Positions 1-8,831 of a stretch of 64,000 bases of DNA are shown here, piece after piece. Position numbers and translations under genes: made by a program. How positions within the stretch are numbered: the stretch's first letter is position 1; every line of letters starts with the position of its first letter. The notes beneath the pieces are model-generated. The model was not told where the DNA came from. It made no database searches and saw nothing but the letters and a program-made list of their open reading frames with translations. The DNA is from Erwinia pyri (GTDB taxonomy: Bacteria > Pseudomonadota > Gammaproteobacteria > Enterobacterales > Enterobacteriaceae). The stretch is from positions 4,278,001 through 4,342,000 of the forward strand of contig NZ_CP132353.1 of assembly GCF_030758455.1 (NCBI RefSeq). Reading direction: 5' to 3'.

Positions 1-702
1 GAGCTGGTCAGCCGATTATGCCAGCAGGGGCGGGCGGCCTGGGCGATGCCTTTAATAGAGTTCACGCCAGGCGTGGATCTCGACAAGTTGGCAGATAGCC
101 TTGCCCGCCTGCAGCCGGGTGACCTGGTTTTTATCCTCTCTCAGCACGCTATCCATTACGCGCAGCCAGCAATGTTACGCGCAAAGGCTGCCTGGCCTGA
201 CAGCTTGAACTATTATGCTATTGGTCGCACCACCGCGCTGGCACTTCACGCCGCCAGCGGCCTGGAGGTTGTCTGGCCGCATGAGCGTGAGACCAGCGAA
301 GTGCTGATTCAGCTTCCCGCCCTGCAGCAGGTTGCCAACAAACGGGCGATTATTTTACGCGGTAACGGTGGGCGGGAGTTGCTTGCGGAGACCTTGCAAG
401 CTCGTGGCGCTTCTGTAGAGTTTATTGAATGCTATCAACGCTGTGCAAAAATTTACCAGGGCGCGATTGAAGGCCGTCGCTGGCGCGACAGAGAGGTTGA
501 TACCCTGGTAGTCACCAGTGGAGAGATGCTGCAACAGCTTTATTCGCTGTTCCCCGAGATCGATCGCGAGGAATGGCTTCTGCACTGCCGACTGGTTGTC
601 GTCAGTGAACGTTTGGCTACCCGCGCCAGGGAACTGGGCTGGCGAGACATCAGGGTGGCCGATGGTGCCGATAACGACGCCTTGCTGCGCGCGTTACGCT
701 AA
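1..702 (+). CDS. hemD: Uroporphyrinogen-III synthase, 3' part (5' end outside window)
   Basis: HemD cyclises hydroxymethylbilane to uroporphyrinogen III, the branch point to haem, sirohaem and cobalamin, in the cytoplasm. The reading frame is open from base 1 ([10 protein letters not shown]...) and runs to a TAA at 700-702. The first in-frame Met at 46 is internal, because the residues before it match the N-terminal region of enterobacterial HemD (ELVSRL... followed by PLIEF). About 15 to 20 N-terminal codons therefore lie left of the window. hemX follows after a 23-base gap, as in the E. coli hemCDXY cluster. The family is poorly conserved in sequence, so identification rests on these N-terminal matches and on hemX/hemY downstream. 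Confidence 0.93.
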   Translation, partial: ELVSRLCQQGRAAWAMPLIEFTPGVDLDKLADSLARLQPGDLVFILSQHAIHYAQPAMLRAKAAWPDSLNYYAIGRTTALALHAASGLEVVWPHERETSEVLIQLPALQQVANKRAIILRGNGGRELLAETLQARGASVEFIECYQRCAKIYQGAIEGRRWRDREVDTLVVTSGEMLQQLYSLFPEIDREEWLLHCRLVVVSERLATRARELGWRDIRVADGADNDALLRALR

Positions 703-725
703 ACTTAAATATGGGATGTGCCACA

Positions 726-1847
726 ATGACGGAACAAAAAGATTCCTCCGCCATGGTTGATGAAACCACCCCAGCGGTTGAGACCTCTACACCAGAACCA
801 CGCAAGTCGAAAAATAGCGGCACGGCGTTAGGCATTCTGGCGATAGCGATCGCGCTGGCTATTGGCGTGGGACTTTATATAAATGGTAAACACCAGGCTC
901 AACAGCAGGCCGCGGCTAACCAGACGCTGGCTAATCAACTTTCCGATCTGCAACAGCAGGCCGCCAGCGATAAGCAAACGCTGACGCAACAGCTGGCTAA
1001 GCAAACCAGCGCGTTAGAGACTGCCCATCAGCAGCAAGCAGCTACCAGCCAGCAGCTGGATGAGCTGAAAGAAAAAGTTGCCACTATCTCCGGCAATGAT
1101 GCCCACACCTGGCTGCTGGCTCAGGCTGATTACCTGGTGAAACTGGCTGGCCGTAAATTGTGGAGCGATCAGGATGTCACTACCGCTGCGGCTCTGTTAA
1201 AAAGCGCCGATGCCAGCCTGGCCGATATGAATGACCCCAGCCTGATCGATGTTCGCCGGGCGTTAACCCAGGATATCAGCGGCCTCTCTGCGGTGAGCCA
1301 GGTGGACTATGATGGCATCATCCTGAAGCTGAATCAGCTCTCCAACGGGGTCGACAATCTGCGCCTTGCGGATAACGACAGCGATGACAGCCCAATGGAT
1401 CAGGACAGCGACGAGCTCTCTTCTTCCCTGCGCGAATGGCGTCAGAATCTGGTCAAGAGCTGGCATAACTTTATGGATGACTTTATTACCATTCGCCGTC
1501 GTGATACCACGGCTGAGCCTCTGCTGGCACCGAATCAGGATGTCTACCTGCGTGAAAATATTCGTTCGCGTCTGCTGATCGCTGCTCAGGCTGTTCCGCG
1601 TCATCAGGACCAGATTTACAAGCAATCCATCGATACGGTCTCCGCCTGGGTTCGTGCATGGTTCGACACCAACGATCCGGCCACCAAAGCCTTCCTTACT
1701 CAGCTCGACGACCTGAGTCAGCAGAGCGTTTCTATGGATGTGCCTGATGCGCTGCAAAGCCAGCCAATGCTGGATAAACTGATGCAGACGCGCGTGCGTA
1801 ACCTGCTGGCGCAGCCCAGTGCCGGGCAACAGCAGCAGGGAGAATAA
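726..1847 (+). CDS. hemX: HemX, membrane-anchored protein of the hem operon
   Basis: This is a 373-residue protein with a short charged N-terminus, one hydrophobic membrane segment at about residues 32-50, a long Gln/Ala-rich coiled-coil stretch (about 55-120) and a conserved C-terminal domain with the block [19 protein letters not shown] and LADNDSD. It is annotated in the family as a putative uroporphyrinogen-III C-methyltransferase, but no SAM-binding motif is visible and the enzymatic role is unproven. I chose the ATG at 726 (MTEQKDSS) over an in-frame ATG at 711. The later one matches family N-termini and has GGGATG upstream at workable spacing. It is probably co-transcribed with hemD and hemY. 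Confidence 0.92.
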   Translation: MTEQKDSSAMVDETTPAVETSTPEPRKSKNSGTALGILAIAIALAIGVGLYINGKHQAQQQAAANQTLANQLSDLQQQAASDKQTLTQQLAKQTSALETAHQQQAATSQQLDELKEKVATISGNDAHTWLLAQADYLVKLAGRKLWSDQDVTTAAALLKSADASLADMNDPSLIDVRRALTQDISGLSAVSQVDYDGIILKLNQLSNGVDNLRLADNDSDDSPMDQDSDELSSSLREWRQNLVKSWHNFMDDFITIRRRDTTAEPLLAPNQDVYLRENIRSRLLIAAQAVPRHQDQIYKQSIDTVSAWVRAWFDTNDPATKAFLTQLDDLSQQSVSMDVPDALQSQPMLDKLMQTRVRNLLAQPSAGQQQQGE

Positions 1848-1849
1848 GC

Positions 1850-3040
1850 ATGCTTAAAGTGCTGATACTGTTTATTTTACTGATTGCAGGCGTGGTGCTT
1901 GGCCCGCTGCTGGCGGGTCATCAGGGCTATGTACTGATCCAGACTGACAGCTGGAATATTGAAACCAGCGTCACCGGGCTGGCAATCATCCTGATCCTGT
2001 CACTGATCGTTATCCTGGTCGTTGAATGGATCCTGCGGCGCTTATTACGCACCGGCGTAAAAACACGTGGCTGGTTCAGGGGCCGCAAACGCAGCCGCGC
2101 CCGTAAGCAAACCAATGCCGCGCTGGTCAAACTTGCTGAAGGTGATTATCGTCAGGTTGAGAAGTTGCTGTCGCGCAATGCCGATCATGCTGAACAACCC
2201 GTCGTAAACTACCTGCTGGCAGCGGAAGCGGCGCAACAGCGTGGCGATGAAACCCGCGCTAACCAACACCTGGAACGCGCAGCCGAGCTGGCCGGAAGCG
2301 ATCAGCTGCCGGTTGAGATCACCCGCGTACGTGTGCAACTGGCACGTAATGAGGATCACGCGGCGCGTCATGGTGTTGACCGCCTGCTGGAAGTGGCTCC
2401 ACGCCATCCGGAAGTGCTGCGTCTGGCTGAACAGGCTTATGTCCGTACTCAGGCCTGGAGCGCCCTGCTCGACATTCTCCCGGCGATGGAAAAATCCCAG
2501 GTTTCCGATCCGGCGCATCGTCTGGCGCTGCAGCAGGAGGCGTGGCTTGGCCTGATGAATCAGGCAATGGCCGACCAGGGCAGCGAAGGGCTGAAGCGCT
2601 GGTGGCAGGCTCAGAGTCGTAAAACGCGTCATGAAACGGCCCTTCAGGTCGCCATGGCGGATCATCTGATCGTCTGTAACGACCATGAGACGGCGCAGGA
2701 AATCGTGCTGGATGGTCTGAAGCGCGCTTATGATGAACGTCTGATCCTGCTAATGCCGCGTCTCAAAACCGGTAATCCTGAGCAGCTGGAAAAAGCGCTC
2801 CGTCAGCAAATCAAACAGCATGGCGCAACGCCGCTGCTGCACAGCACGCTGGGTCAGCTGTTGATGAAGCATGGCGAGTGGGAACAGGCAGCGGAAGCGT
2901 TCAGGGAGGCGCTTAAGCAGCGTCCGGATGCATTTGATTATGCGTGGCTGGCAGATGCGTTAGACCGCCAGCATAAGCCTGAAGAAGCTGCAGAGATGCG
3001 CCGTGACGGGTTATTACTGACCCTGAAAAACGCACCTTAA
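1850..3040 (+). CDS. hemY: HemY, inner-membrane TPR protein of the hem operon
   Basis: The product is 396 residues with two hydrophobic segments near the N-terminus (about 2-22 and 42-62), a basic stretch (RGRKRSRARKQ) and a long helical region of TPR-like repeats. The last repeat (about 325-375, HSTLGQLLMKHGEWEQAAEAF) is clearest. The protein is thought to sit in the inner membrane facing the cytoplasm and is linked to late protoporphyrin/haem metabolism, but its biochemical role is not settled. It starts 2 bases after the hemX stop, so translational coupling is likely. A good intrinsic terminator follows directly. Confidence 0.93.
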   Translation: MLKVLILFILLIAGVVLGPLLAGHQGYVLIQTDSWNIETSVTGLAIILILSLIVILVVEWILRRLLRTGVKTRGWFRGRKRSRARKQTNAALVKLAEGDYRQVEKLLSRNADHAEQPVVNYLLAAEAAQQRGDETRANQHLERAAELAGSDQLPVEITRVRVQLARNEDHAARHGVDRLLEVAPRHPEVLRLAEQAYVRTQAWSALLDILPAMEKSQVSDPAHRLALQQEAWLGLMNQAMADQGSEGLKRWWQAQSRKTRHETALQVAMADHLIVCNDHETAQEIVLDGLKRAYDERLILLMPRLKTGNPEQLEKALRQQIKQHGATPLLHSTLGQLLMKHGEWEQAAEAFREALKQRPDAFDYAWLADALDRQHKPEEAAEMRRDGLLLTLKNAP

Positions 3041-3058
3041 GCTTTGCCGTGCAATCAA

Positions 3059-3082
3059 CCGGGCCTGGCGCCCGGTTTTTTT
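3059..3082 (+). terminator. Rho-independent terminator of hemCDXY
   Basis: A 6-bp GC stem (CCGGGC/GCCCGG, loop CTGGC) is followed by seven T residues. It lies 19 bases after the hemY stop, in the sense of the hem genes. Confidence 0.9.
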
Positions 3083-3106
3083 ACGCCTTTTATCCACCCT
3101 GCAGAT

Positions 3107-3306
3107 AAAAAAACACCTGCACTAAGGCAGGTGTAAAAATCAGGTCGGTAAGACAATTTGGCTGGTATCCGACTCAACGTAATGTCCCGGACTCCAGTAA
3201 GGCCTGAGCGATACTGGCGGTTGGACAACAGATACCGTAAAGGGCTCTGCATCATTCCCGGATTTATGAAGCGTTAACAATCATAAGGAGTGGAATGAGC
3301 ATCTAC
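3107..3306 (-). ncRNA. glmZ: GlmZ small RNA
   Basis: The minus strand reads GTAGATGCTCATTCCA from 3306, the same start as E. coli GlmZ. It keeps other blocks I recognise: CCGGGAATGATGCAGAGCC, ACGTTGAGT at 3180-3172, and GACCTG just before the terminator. It ends in a 7-bp stem (3114-3120 with 3127-3133) followed by seven U. GlmZ pairs with the glmS leader with Hfq help and activates glucosamine-6-phosphate synthase; RapZ/RNase E inactivates it and GlmY protects it. Position next to hemY matches E. coli, where glmZ lies between hemY and aslA. Both ends are estimates from the promoter and terminator. Confidence 0.93.
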
Positions 3307-3312
3307 AGCGAG

Positions 3313-3333
3313 ATTATTGCACAAAGCGTGCCA
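3313..3333 (-). promoter_or_regulatory. glmZ promoter: sigma54 -24/-12 element with overlapping sigma70-like -10
   Basis: On the minus strand TGGCACGCTTTGTGCA (3333-3318) fits the sigma54 pattern TGGCAC-N5-TTGCA with one mismatch. The GC of the -12 element lies about 12 bases before the predicted +1 at 3306. The adjoining AATAAT (3318-3313) could serve as a sigma70 -10. Overlapping sigma54/sigma70 promoters are known for glmY and glmZ in enterobacteria. Confidence 0.8.
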
Positions 3334-3361
3334 CAGACCATCAGTTCAGATCATAAATTTT

Positions 3362-3530
3362 TTATCATTTGATTCTGAAAGGTTTTTATTTTACCAGCGA
3401 GGTTTATAAGGGGATGATTCTATCTTTTCCCCCTCAAAAGCGTGGTGAAAGTCTCTGAACAGAGACAGAATTAGCAGCTAAAATACATTTCTATATTTTT
3501 CAAAGAGATAAATGTCGCAAAGTAGCGACG
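3362..3530 (-). promoter_or_regulatory. Candidate GlrR (QseF) activator sites and IHF-like site upstream of glmZ
   Basis: Two imperfect copies of TGTC-N10-GACA lie upstream of the sigma54 promoter. One is AGTC-N10-GACA at 3450-3467, the other TGTC-N10-GACG at 3513-3530. Between them and the promoter, ATTTGATT-type AT-rich DNA at 3362-3374 resembles an IHF site (AATCAA-N4-TAA on the minus strand). GlrR with IHF is the known activator of sigma54-dependent glmY/glmZ promoters. The assignment is by pattern only. Confidence 0.5.
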
Positions 3531-3567
3531 GCGTGGTGAGCTTTTTGTTTATCAGTGCGCAGAAAGC

Positions 3568-3595
3568 AAAAAACCCCGCCGAAGCGGGGTTTTTC
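3568..3595 (-). terminator. Terminator of the Arg-His-Leu-Pro-Pro tRNA operon
   Basis: On the minus strand AACCCCGC-TTCG-GCGGGGTT is followed by a run of T, just after the last tRNA. It has an 8-bp stem with a UUCG tetraloop. Confidence 0.9.
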
Positions 3596-3600
3596 AATGT

Positions 3601-3677
3601 TGGTCGGCGAGAGAGGATTCGAACCTCCGACCCACTGGTCCCAAACCAGTTGCGCTACCAAGCTGCGCTACTCGCCG
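3601..3677 (-). tRNA. proM: tRNA-Pro(TGG), distal copy
   Basis: The 77-nt cloverleaf begins CGGCGAGTAGCGCAGC, carries anticodon TGG in the loop TTTGGGA, and has an encoded CCA at 3603-3601. It is the last gene of the tRNA operon. It is the same as the copy at 3758-3834 over the whole gene by eye. Confidence 0.97.
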
Positions 3678-3726
3678 AATACTGCGGTACTCATCTACTG
3701 CGGCTTCAGATCCGTGGACCTTAAGC

Positions 3727-3747
3727 AAAAAAACCTGCCTCGGCAAG
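3727..3747 (-). terminator. Terminator-like hairpin between the two tRNA-Pro copies
   Basis: The minus strand reads CTTGC-CGAG-GCAGG followed by seven T. The stem is only five pairs with one G-U. It may attenuate expression of the distal tRNA-Pro, or it may be a remnant of the original operon end left by duplication. Confidence 0.45.
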
Positions 3748-3757
3748 TTTTTGAAAG

Positions 3758-3834
3758 TGGTCGGCGAGAGAGGATTCGAACCTCCGACCCACTGGTCCCA
3801 AACCAGTTGCGCTACCAAGCTGCGCTACTCGCCG
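3758..3834 (-). tRNA. proM: tRNA-Pro(TGG), proximal copy
   Basis: This 77-nt tRNA with anticodon TGG and encoded CCA is an apparently identical duplicate of the gene at 3601-3677. E. coli has one proM at this place. Confidence 0.97.
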
Positions 3835-3866
3835 AATACTGCTTCTTCACATAACTGCTGATTTTG

Positions 3867-3953
3867 TGGTGCGAAGAGAGGGACTTGAACCCTCACGTCC
3901 GTTAAGACACTAACACCTGAAGCTAGCGCGTCTACCAATTCCGCCACCTTCGC
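3867..3953 (-). tRNA. leuT: tRNA-Leu(CAG)
   Basis: An 87-nt class II tRNA with a long variable arm (TGTCTTAACGGACG), anticodon CAG and encoded CCA at 3869-3867. It occupies the leuT position of the E. coli argX-hisR-leuT-proM operon. Confidence 0.97.
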
Positions 3954-3968
3954 ATACCTGACAAAATC

Positions 3969-4045
3969 TGGGGTGGCTAATGGGACTCGAACCCACGACA
4001 ACTGGAATCACAATCCAGGGCTCTACCAACTGAGCTATAGCCACC
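3969..4045 (-). tRNA. hisR: tRNA-His(GTG)
   Basis: The tRNA has anticodon GTG and encoded CCA. The span includes the extra G at -1 (position 4045) that RNase P leaves on tRNA-His. Confidence 0.97.
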
Positions 4046-4126
4046 ACATCTACTTCTGCACTTCTTTAACGCTTTTGGTACTTAACGCGGTAAAACTACC
4101 ACCGCAGCTCTTGCGCACAAAATTAA

Positions 4127-4203
<77 letters not shown>

Positions 4204-4224
4204 GTAGCGCCGTTGCGGATGTGC

Positions 4225-4253
4225 ATACTACGGACTTGAGCCGATCCTGTCCA
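4225..4253 (-). promoter_or_regulatory. Promoter of the tRNA operon
   Basis: On the minus strand TGGACA (4253-4248), a 17-base spacer and TAGTAT (4230-4225) are followed by a GC-rich start region, typical of stable-RNA promoters. The -10 lies about 22 bases before tRNA-Arg. Confidence 0.75.
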
Positions 4254-4383
4254 GGGCTTTTTATCACTAAATATCGCGTTTGATTACGCTTTGTGCGTTC
4301 TGTCTAAATGACGAACGTTTTCCGGCCCTTTACGGGCCAATATGGCCCCTTTCGCCCCTTTAAGCCTGCCGAAAAAAGCATTC

Positions 4384-5121
4384 TTAAAGATCGCCGCGCC
4401 AGTGATAGTTAAGATATTTCAGCAATCTGAGCTGTCTGCGCAGGCGTGATGGCTGTGAAATAAGCCGGTAAAGCCACTCCAGCCCCATTTTCTGCCAGAT
4501 CAAAGGCGCACGCTTAACCTGTCCGGTGAAAACGTCATAGGTGCCGCCTACGCCCATATAGAGAGCCTGCGGCCAGAGCAGCTTGCAATCCCGCATCAGG
4601 ATCTCCTGACGTGGCGACCCCATTGCCACCGTCACGATCTGCGCGCCGCTGGCCTGAACGCGGGCAAACAAGGCTTCGCGATCGGCAGGTGCAAAGTAGC
4701 CATCCTGTGAACCCACAATGTTCACATTCCACTGGCGGCGCAGCTTATCTTCGGTTTGCGTCAGCACCTCCGGCTTTCCGCCAATCAGGAAGACGGGCGT
4801 TCCTTCCTTTCCTGCCCGTTCCATGAGCGCTTCCCAGAGATCGGCACCCGCTATACGGGAGACGACCGCTTTGGGGTATTTTTTACGGATTGAACGTACG
4901 ATGCTGATGCCATCCGGATATTTGTATTCCGCTTCACTAATCAGCTGCTGGATCTCCGGCTGGCTTTCCGCCGTCAGCACCTTTTCAGCATTAATGGCAA
5001 CCAGCGTCCCGGTTTTCAGCCTCTGATCCTGATAGAGGTAATCCAGAAAAGCGGGCATATCGCGAAAACCCAGCAGCGTGAAGCCCCGGATTTGGTAAAG
5101 CGGTACGGAAGGGAGATCCAT
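4384..5121 (-). CDS. wecG: UDP-N-acetyl-D-mannosaminuronic acid transferase
   Basis: WecG (RffM) adds ManNAcA from UDP-ManNAcA to undecaprenyl-PP-GlcNAc, giving lipid II of enterobacterial common antigen (ECA) at the inner membrane. The 245-residue protein is a WecG/TagA/CpsF-family glycosyltransferase. The family blocks LVAINAEK (about 41), [51 protein letters not shown] and [12 protein letters not shown] are all present. A basic C-terminus ([13 protein letters not shown]) probably binds membrane. Its start has AAGGAACGC upstream. It is the last gene of the wec operon, 54 bases after wzyE with a hairpin in between. Downstream, overlapping GGCC-rich inverted repeats (4323-4348) could end transcription but lack a clear T-run. 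Confidence 0.97.
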   Translation of the reverse strand: MDLPSVPLYQIRGFTLLGFRDMPAFLDYLYQDQRLKTGTLVAINAEKVLTAESQPEIQQLISEAEYKYPDGISIVRSIRKKYPKAVVSRIAGADLWEALMERAGKEGTPVFLIGGKPEVLTQTEDKLRRQWNVNIVGSQDGYFAPADREALFARVQASGAQIVTVAMGSPRQEILMRDCKLLWPQALYMGVGGTYDVFTGQVKRAPLIWQKMGLEWLYRLISQPSRLRRQLRLLKYLNYHWRGDL

Positions 5122-5150
5122 GATGCGTTCCTTGAGGTCAAATGCAGCAA

Positions 5151-5170
5151 ATCGGGCCCGGAGGCCCGAT
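5151..5170 (-). other. Perfect hairpin in the wzyE-wecG spacer
   Basis: ATCGGGCC-CGGA-GGCCCGAT forms an 8-bp stem in the 54-base gap. On the transcribed strand it is followed only by TTTG, so a strong terminator is unlikely. Partial attenuation or mRNA processing is possible. Confidence 0.6.
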
Positions 5171-5175
5171 AAAAA

Positions 5176-6516
5176 TCAGTTATGAACCGGCACCGCCGGG
5201 GCACGGGTTCGAATCAGACCCGCACTGTCCAGCAGCCAGAACAGCAGCTTTGCCACCACAACGGCAGCAGCAAAAATCAGACAGAAAAAGACGATTCTGG
5301 AGGCGAACGCATCAAGCCCCTCGCGGGCAAGCACAATCATATTGAATACCGCGCCAAAGCAGAAACTTTGCAAAATGGCCGCTTTATAGCGGTTGGTCTC
5401 CTGCTGCCCTTTCTGGTAGAGCCAGTCGAACCATTTAATGATCAGCCCCACGCCGACCGCTCCCAGCGGAATAAACCAGGCACCCCCCATCACCACCAGC
5501 GAACCTATCAGCGTCGGGGATATCGCCAGACCAGAATGGTTCTCCAGCACCTCCCAGGTGAAATAGTTTGCGCTGTTTAACACCATGGAGGGACGGTCAG
5601 GCCAGAGCCAGCTCGGGATAAACACATAAAAATCCCGCACGATGGGCGCCAGCCCCTGAAAATCAATTTTGTCGTAATTTTGCAGCAGCAGGCCCAGATT
5701 CTCCCAGGGAGAGAAGGTATCCCTGGTCAGATAGAGAAAAGTATAAAATGCCTCAGCGCCGCTGACCTCCAGGTTATAACGACGGAGCGCCAGCCAGAAC
5801 ATGCCGACCACCCCCGCTATACCTGCCACAGCCAACATCCAGAGCGTGATCCAGCCGCGAATGATGCCGATAAACAGAAACAGGGCGAAGGCAATAATGA
5901 TGTTTGCTCTGGTACCGCCTACGATCGCATAGGTCAGCAGCCCGAATGCCACCGTGGTCACCAGGAAAAAGAGCCAGCTGCGAAAACCCGGCTTGAGGAA
6001 ATAGACCACCAGCATCGCCGGGATAAAGAAATAGAAAAAGCGCTTCAGGGCCACGCCAGAAACCTCAGCAGAGAAGATCTGGCTGTAGCTGTGCAGCTTA
6101 AAGAGTAAAAAGCCGTTGTGCAGGAAGAAAACCAGCACGGTACCCAGCGCAATCAGCGCGAGAATTCCCCATATCAGGTGCGCCTCGACCCTGTTGATGC
6201 TGAAAACCTGTCGCCCCGGCTTCTCAGTCGCTGCCCTGAGGCGCGTTTTGTAGCTGACATAATAGATAGCGTAAAAGCCGGTTGCTGAAAGCAGCGCCTG
6301 GAGCAGGTATTCCGCCGGAACCACCGCCACATTAAAACCAAACACCAGCGTGCAGGTCAGCGGGAAGCCGAAAAAGAATGTCAGTAAAAAAAGCAGCGAA
6401 AAGAAGACGTTAAAATTAAATTTCACCCGACGAAACTCACGCCAGGTCAGCGTCAGGATCAGGCCAAGCGACAGCAGATAGACGACCAGCAGTCCCGCAA
6501 ATTGCATCAGCGTCAT
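5176..6516 (-). CDS. wzyE: ECA polysaccharide chain polymerase
   Basis: WzyE polymerises ECA trisaccharide units on the periplasmic side of the inner membrane, with chain length set by WzzE. The 446-residue protein is almost wholly hydrophobic with about ten or more membrane segments. A larger periplasmic loop in the middle (about 215-300) contains [14 protein letters not shown] and [11 protein letters not shown]. Length and these blocks agree with enterobacterial WzyE. It overlaps the end of wecF by 4 bases (ATGA), implying coupled translation. Confidence 0.96.
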   Translation of the reverse strand: MTLMQFAGLLVVYLLSLGLILTLTWREFRRVKFNFNVFFSLLFLLTFFFGFPLTCTLVFGFNVAVVPAEYLLQALLSATGFYAIYYVSYKTRLRAATEKPGRQVFSINRVEAHLIWGILALIALGTVLVFFLHNGFLLFKLHSYSQIFSAEVSGVALKRFFYFFIPAMLVVYFLKPGFRSWLFFLVTTVAFGLLTYAIVGGTRANIIIAFALFLFIGIIRGWITLWMLAVAGIAGVVGMFWLALRRYNLEVSGAEAFYTFLYLTRDTFSPWENLGLLLQNYDKIDFQGLAPIVRDFYVFIPSWLWPDRPSMVLNSANYFTWEVLENHSGLAISPTLIGSLVVMGGAWFIPLGAVGVGLIIKWFDWLYQKGQQETNRYKAAILQSFCFGAVFNMIVLAREGLDAFASRIVFFCLIFAAAVVVAKLLFWLLDSAGLIRTRAPAVPVHN

Positions 6517-7583
6517 GCCGTTTCTCCTTCCGCCAGAGCCAGCGCCTGTTTCCAGCCCTTTAGATAAGCGGGCTCAAAAAAGGCAATTGAAGTTTTATCC
6601 AGTAGCGTCATCTGCCGACGGGCTTCACTCACTACTCCGGCATCAAGCGCATCGCCAGCAAACAGCACCGGAATCTGCTGCTCGGTGAGGTCCTGCCAGA
6701 ATGGATTTTTGCGATTGACGACAAAGGGTACGTTAGCCTGGATCAGCAAACAGAGCGTGCCGATCCCCTGCTGGCGTTCAAAAATAAAATACCCCAGATC
6801 GCACCCTGAGATCAGCCGTAAATAGGCTTCGAATTCCAGCTTTTCCGTGAGGATCTGTAACCGCTCTGCGGCAAACAGCGCCAGCCCCGCTTCGCGCACC
6901 TGCTGAATGTAGGCCTCATTATTCTCCGGATAGCCCAGCGGCACGACCACGTTGACCTCATCGCCAAACTGCTGATGGATCTCCTGCAGCGCCTGCAGAT
7001 GACGATTACTGGCATCGCCGGAGTTTCCGACCAGAATGGTCATTGTTTTCTGCTTTTCAGCCGGCAAAGGGGCCTGCGACAGCCGCGTGGGGAAATAGAG
7101 CAGAGAAGCGGGGACCGCGGGATGGCGCTGCTGAAAATGGCTGATATCTCCGCGCGTGGCAAAGACCTGCCCCACCCGCTTTTGCGCCAGACGCCGCATA
7201 AAATAGAAGAGGCGGAACTTCAGCCCGCCAGCCTCCTCATAAAGATCCGCGCCCCAGATATGCCAGTACACCTGGGCCGGTTTGAGCTTGCCTGTGAGGA
7301 TCGCCAGCCAGATCCAGGGATTGAACTGCCCATGAAAAAAGAAGCGTATCTCTCTGTCGGCTCTGGCCTGTGCCACTACGGCATCCGCCAGGTCGCGTTT
7401 ACTGGCAAACCAACGGATAGCCAGGTTATCAGCAGCAGAGAACTCCCCCGCTTTTCCTGCAACCCAAAACTGGCGGGGTTCGCTGTCTGGCACAGCTTCT
7501 GCCACAACATCATTAAAGAAGTGCAGCACAGTCTGATTGTGATGCGGGACAGGTGAGCCAAGAACGTGAATCAATGTTGTCAT
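6513..7583 (-). CDS. wecF: TDP-Fuc4NAc:lipid II Fuc4NAc transferase
   Basis: WecF (RffT) transfers 4-acetamido-4,6-dideoxygalactose from its dTDP donor to ECA lipid II, completing lipid III. The 356-residue protein begins [16 protein letters not shown] and carries [29 protein letters not shown] and [15 protein letters not shown], motifs of the glycosyltransferase family 56. It is predicted to be cytoplasmic and membrane-associated. It overlaps both neighbours by 4 bases (wzxE upstream, wzyE downstream), so the lipid III synthase, flippase and polymerase are translationally coupled. Confidence 0.96.
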   Translation of the reverse strand: MTTLIHVLGSPVPHHNQTVLHFFNDVVAEAVPDSEPRQFWVAGKAGEFSAADNLAIRWFASKRDLADAVVAQARADREIRFFFHGQFNPWIWLAILTGKLKPAQVYWHIWGADLYEEAGGLKFRLFYFMRRLAQKRVGQVFATRGDISHFQQRHPAVPASLLYFPTRLSQAPLPAEKQKTMTILVGNSGDASNRHLQALQEIHQQFGDEVNVVVPLGYPENNEAYIQQVREAGLALFAAERLQILTEKLEFEAYLRLISGCDLGYFIFERQQGIGTLCLLIQANVPFVVNRKNPFWQDLTEQQIPVLFAGDALDAGVVSEARRQMTLLDKTSIAFFEPAYLKGWKQALALAEGETA

Positions 7584-8830
7584 ACTTTTCTACGATAAAG
7601 AAAAAAGGTGCCCGCGCAGAGGACAAAATAAATCAGATAGGTTGCCATATAGGCCTGAGCCGCTCCGGTGGCGCCGTGTAACGGGATCAGCCAGCGCGCA
7701 AACAGCGTCAGCAGCAGAAACTGGCTGATTTCGGTCAGAGCATAAAAACGGAGTGAAGCTTTGGCAATCACCAGATAACCGAATACATAAGAGCCAACCT
7801 TAAAAACATCGCCGGTGAGCTGCCAGATAAAGAGGTCGCGCATCCCGGTGAACTGACTGGAGAAAAGCAGCCAGATAGCCACATCACGCAGCAGCCAGAC
7901 CAGCAGGCTGACAACCATTACGGCCGGTAAAACAAAGCTCAGAGAACGAAAGATTTCGCGCGAGATCGCCTGCTTATTGGTGAGACGCGACAGCGTGGGC
8001 AGCAGATAAACGCTGAAGGAGGCGGTGATAAACTGCAGGTAGGCATCTGAAATAGTGGTAACGCCCTGCCACAGCCCCACCTGCTCCCAGCCATTATGCT
8101 CTGCCAGCAGATTTCGCATCATTATCCACGCCACCGGCAGCGTAACGGAGGTCATCAACGCCATTAAGGTAAATTTGCTCAGGTTACGGGCAACCTCGCT
8201 GTGCCAGCTGGGCTTGAGAAAGCGCAGCGGCAGATGCTCCCGCTTTGCCAGCAGGATCGCCGCAGGTATCACCACCAGGGCTGGCACCATCGCCATCCCC
8301 ACCAGCGCCCCGCTGTAGCCACCGAGCCAGTAACAAACGAACCAGGCCATAACGCCGATCAGGCTGCCGAGGATCAAAGCCAGCGCATTGCCTTTGGCGT
8401 CCCGATAGCCTTTCACCACCGCCAGTGCCAGATTAGCCCAGGCGATGCCAGCCTGCAGAAAAGCCACAATCCGCACCACGTTCTGGTATTCACTCTGCCC
8501 AAACAACTTCACGCTTATCGGCGCGGCAAACAGCAGGAATAGCACAGCCAGCAGGGTCGAGAACCCCAGCACCATTGCGGAAGCCGTACCGGTCACGGCC
8601 CGTAACTGCTGCGGATCGTGCTGATACTCCGCAACATATTTGGTTACGCCGTTGAAGATACCCGCCCCCGACAGCACGCCGAGCACGGTGATCAGCTGAC
8701 GAAAATTGCCAGCCAGCCCCACGCCCGCCGGGCCAAAAGAGAGCGCCAGCATTTTAACCACCAGCAGCCCGGCCGCAATTTTGACCAGGGTGGACGCTGC
8801 CGTCCACACAGAAGCTTTAGCCAGTGACAT
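7580..8830 (-). CDS. wzxE: Lipid III flippase of ECA
   Basis: WzxE moves undecaprenyl-PP-linked ECA units across the inner membrane. The 416-residue protein starts [18 protein letters not shown] and has about 12 membrane segments, as expected for the polysaccharide-transport/MOP exporter superfamily. It lies directly after wecE (stop at 8832, so no real gap) and overlaps wecF by 4 bases. The order wecE-wzxE-wecF matches the E. coli operon and supports the specific assignment over other Wzx flippases. Confidence 0.96.
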   Translation of the reverse strand: MSLAKASVWTAASTLVKIAAGLLVVKMLALSFGPAGVGLAGNFRQLITVLGVLSGAGIFNGVTKYVAEYQHDPQQLRAVTGTASAMVLGFSTLLAVLFLLFAAPISVKLFGQSEYQNVVRIVAFLQAGIAWANLALAVVKGYRDAKGNALALILGSLIGVMAWFVCYWLGGYSGALVGMAMVPALVVIPAAILLAKREHLPLRFLKPSWHSEVARNLSKFTLMALMTSVTLPVAWIMMRNLLAEHNGWEQVGLWQGVTTISDAYLQFITASFSVYLLPTLSRLTNKQAISREIFRSLSFVLPAVMVVSLLVWLLRDVAIWLLFSSQFTGMRDLFIWQLTGDVFKVGSYVFGYLVIAKASLRFYALTEISQFLLLTLFARWLIPLHGATGAAQAYMATYLIYFVLCAGTFFLYRRKV

Positions 8831-8831
8831 A

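Noticed and set aside
1263..1829. 188-codon ORF on the minus strand opposite hemX
   Set aside because: Shadow frame of hemX; the plus-strand frame has clear homology and operon context.
3601..3834. The repeated blocks considered as a CRISPR-like or att-site repeat
   Set aside because: The repeat unit is exactly a full tRNA gene with CCA end; only two copies; no integrase gene nearby.
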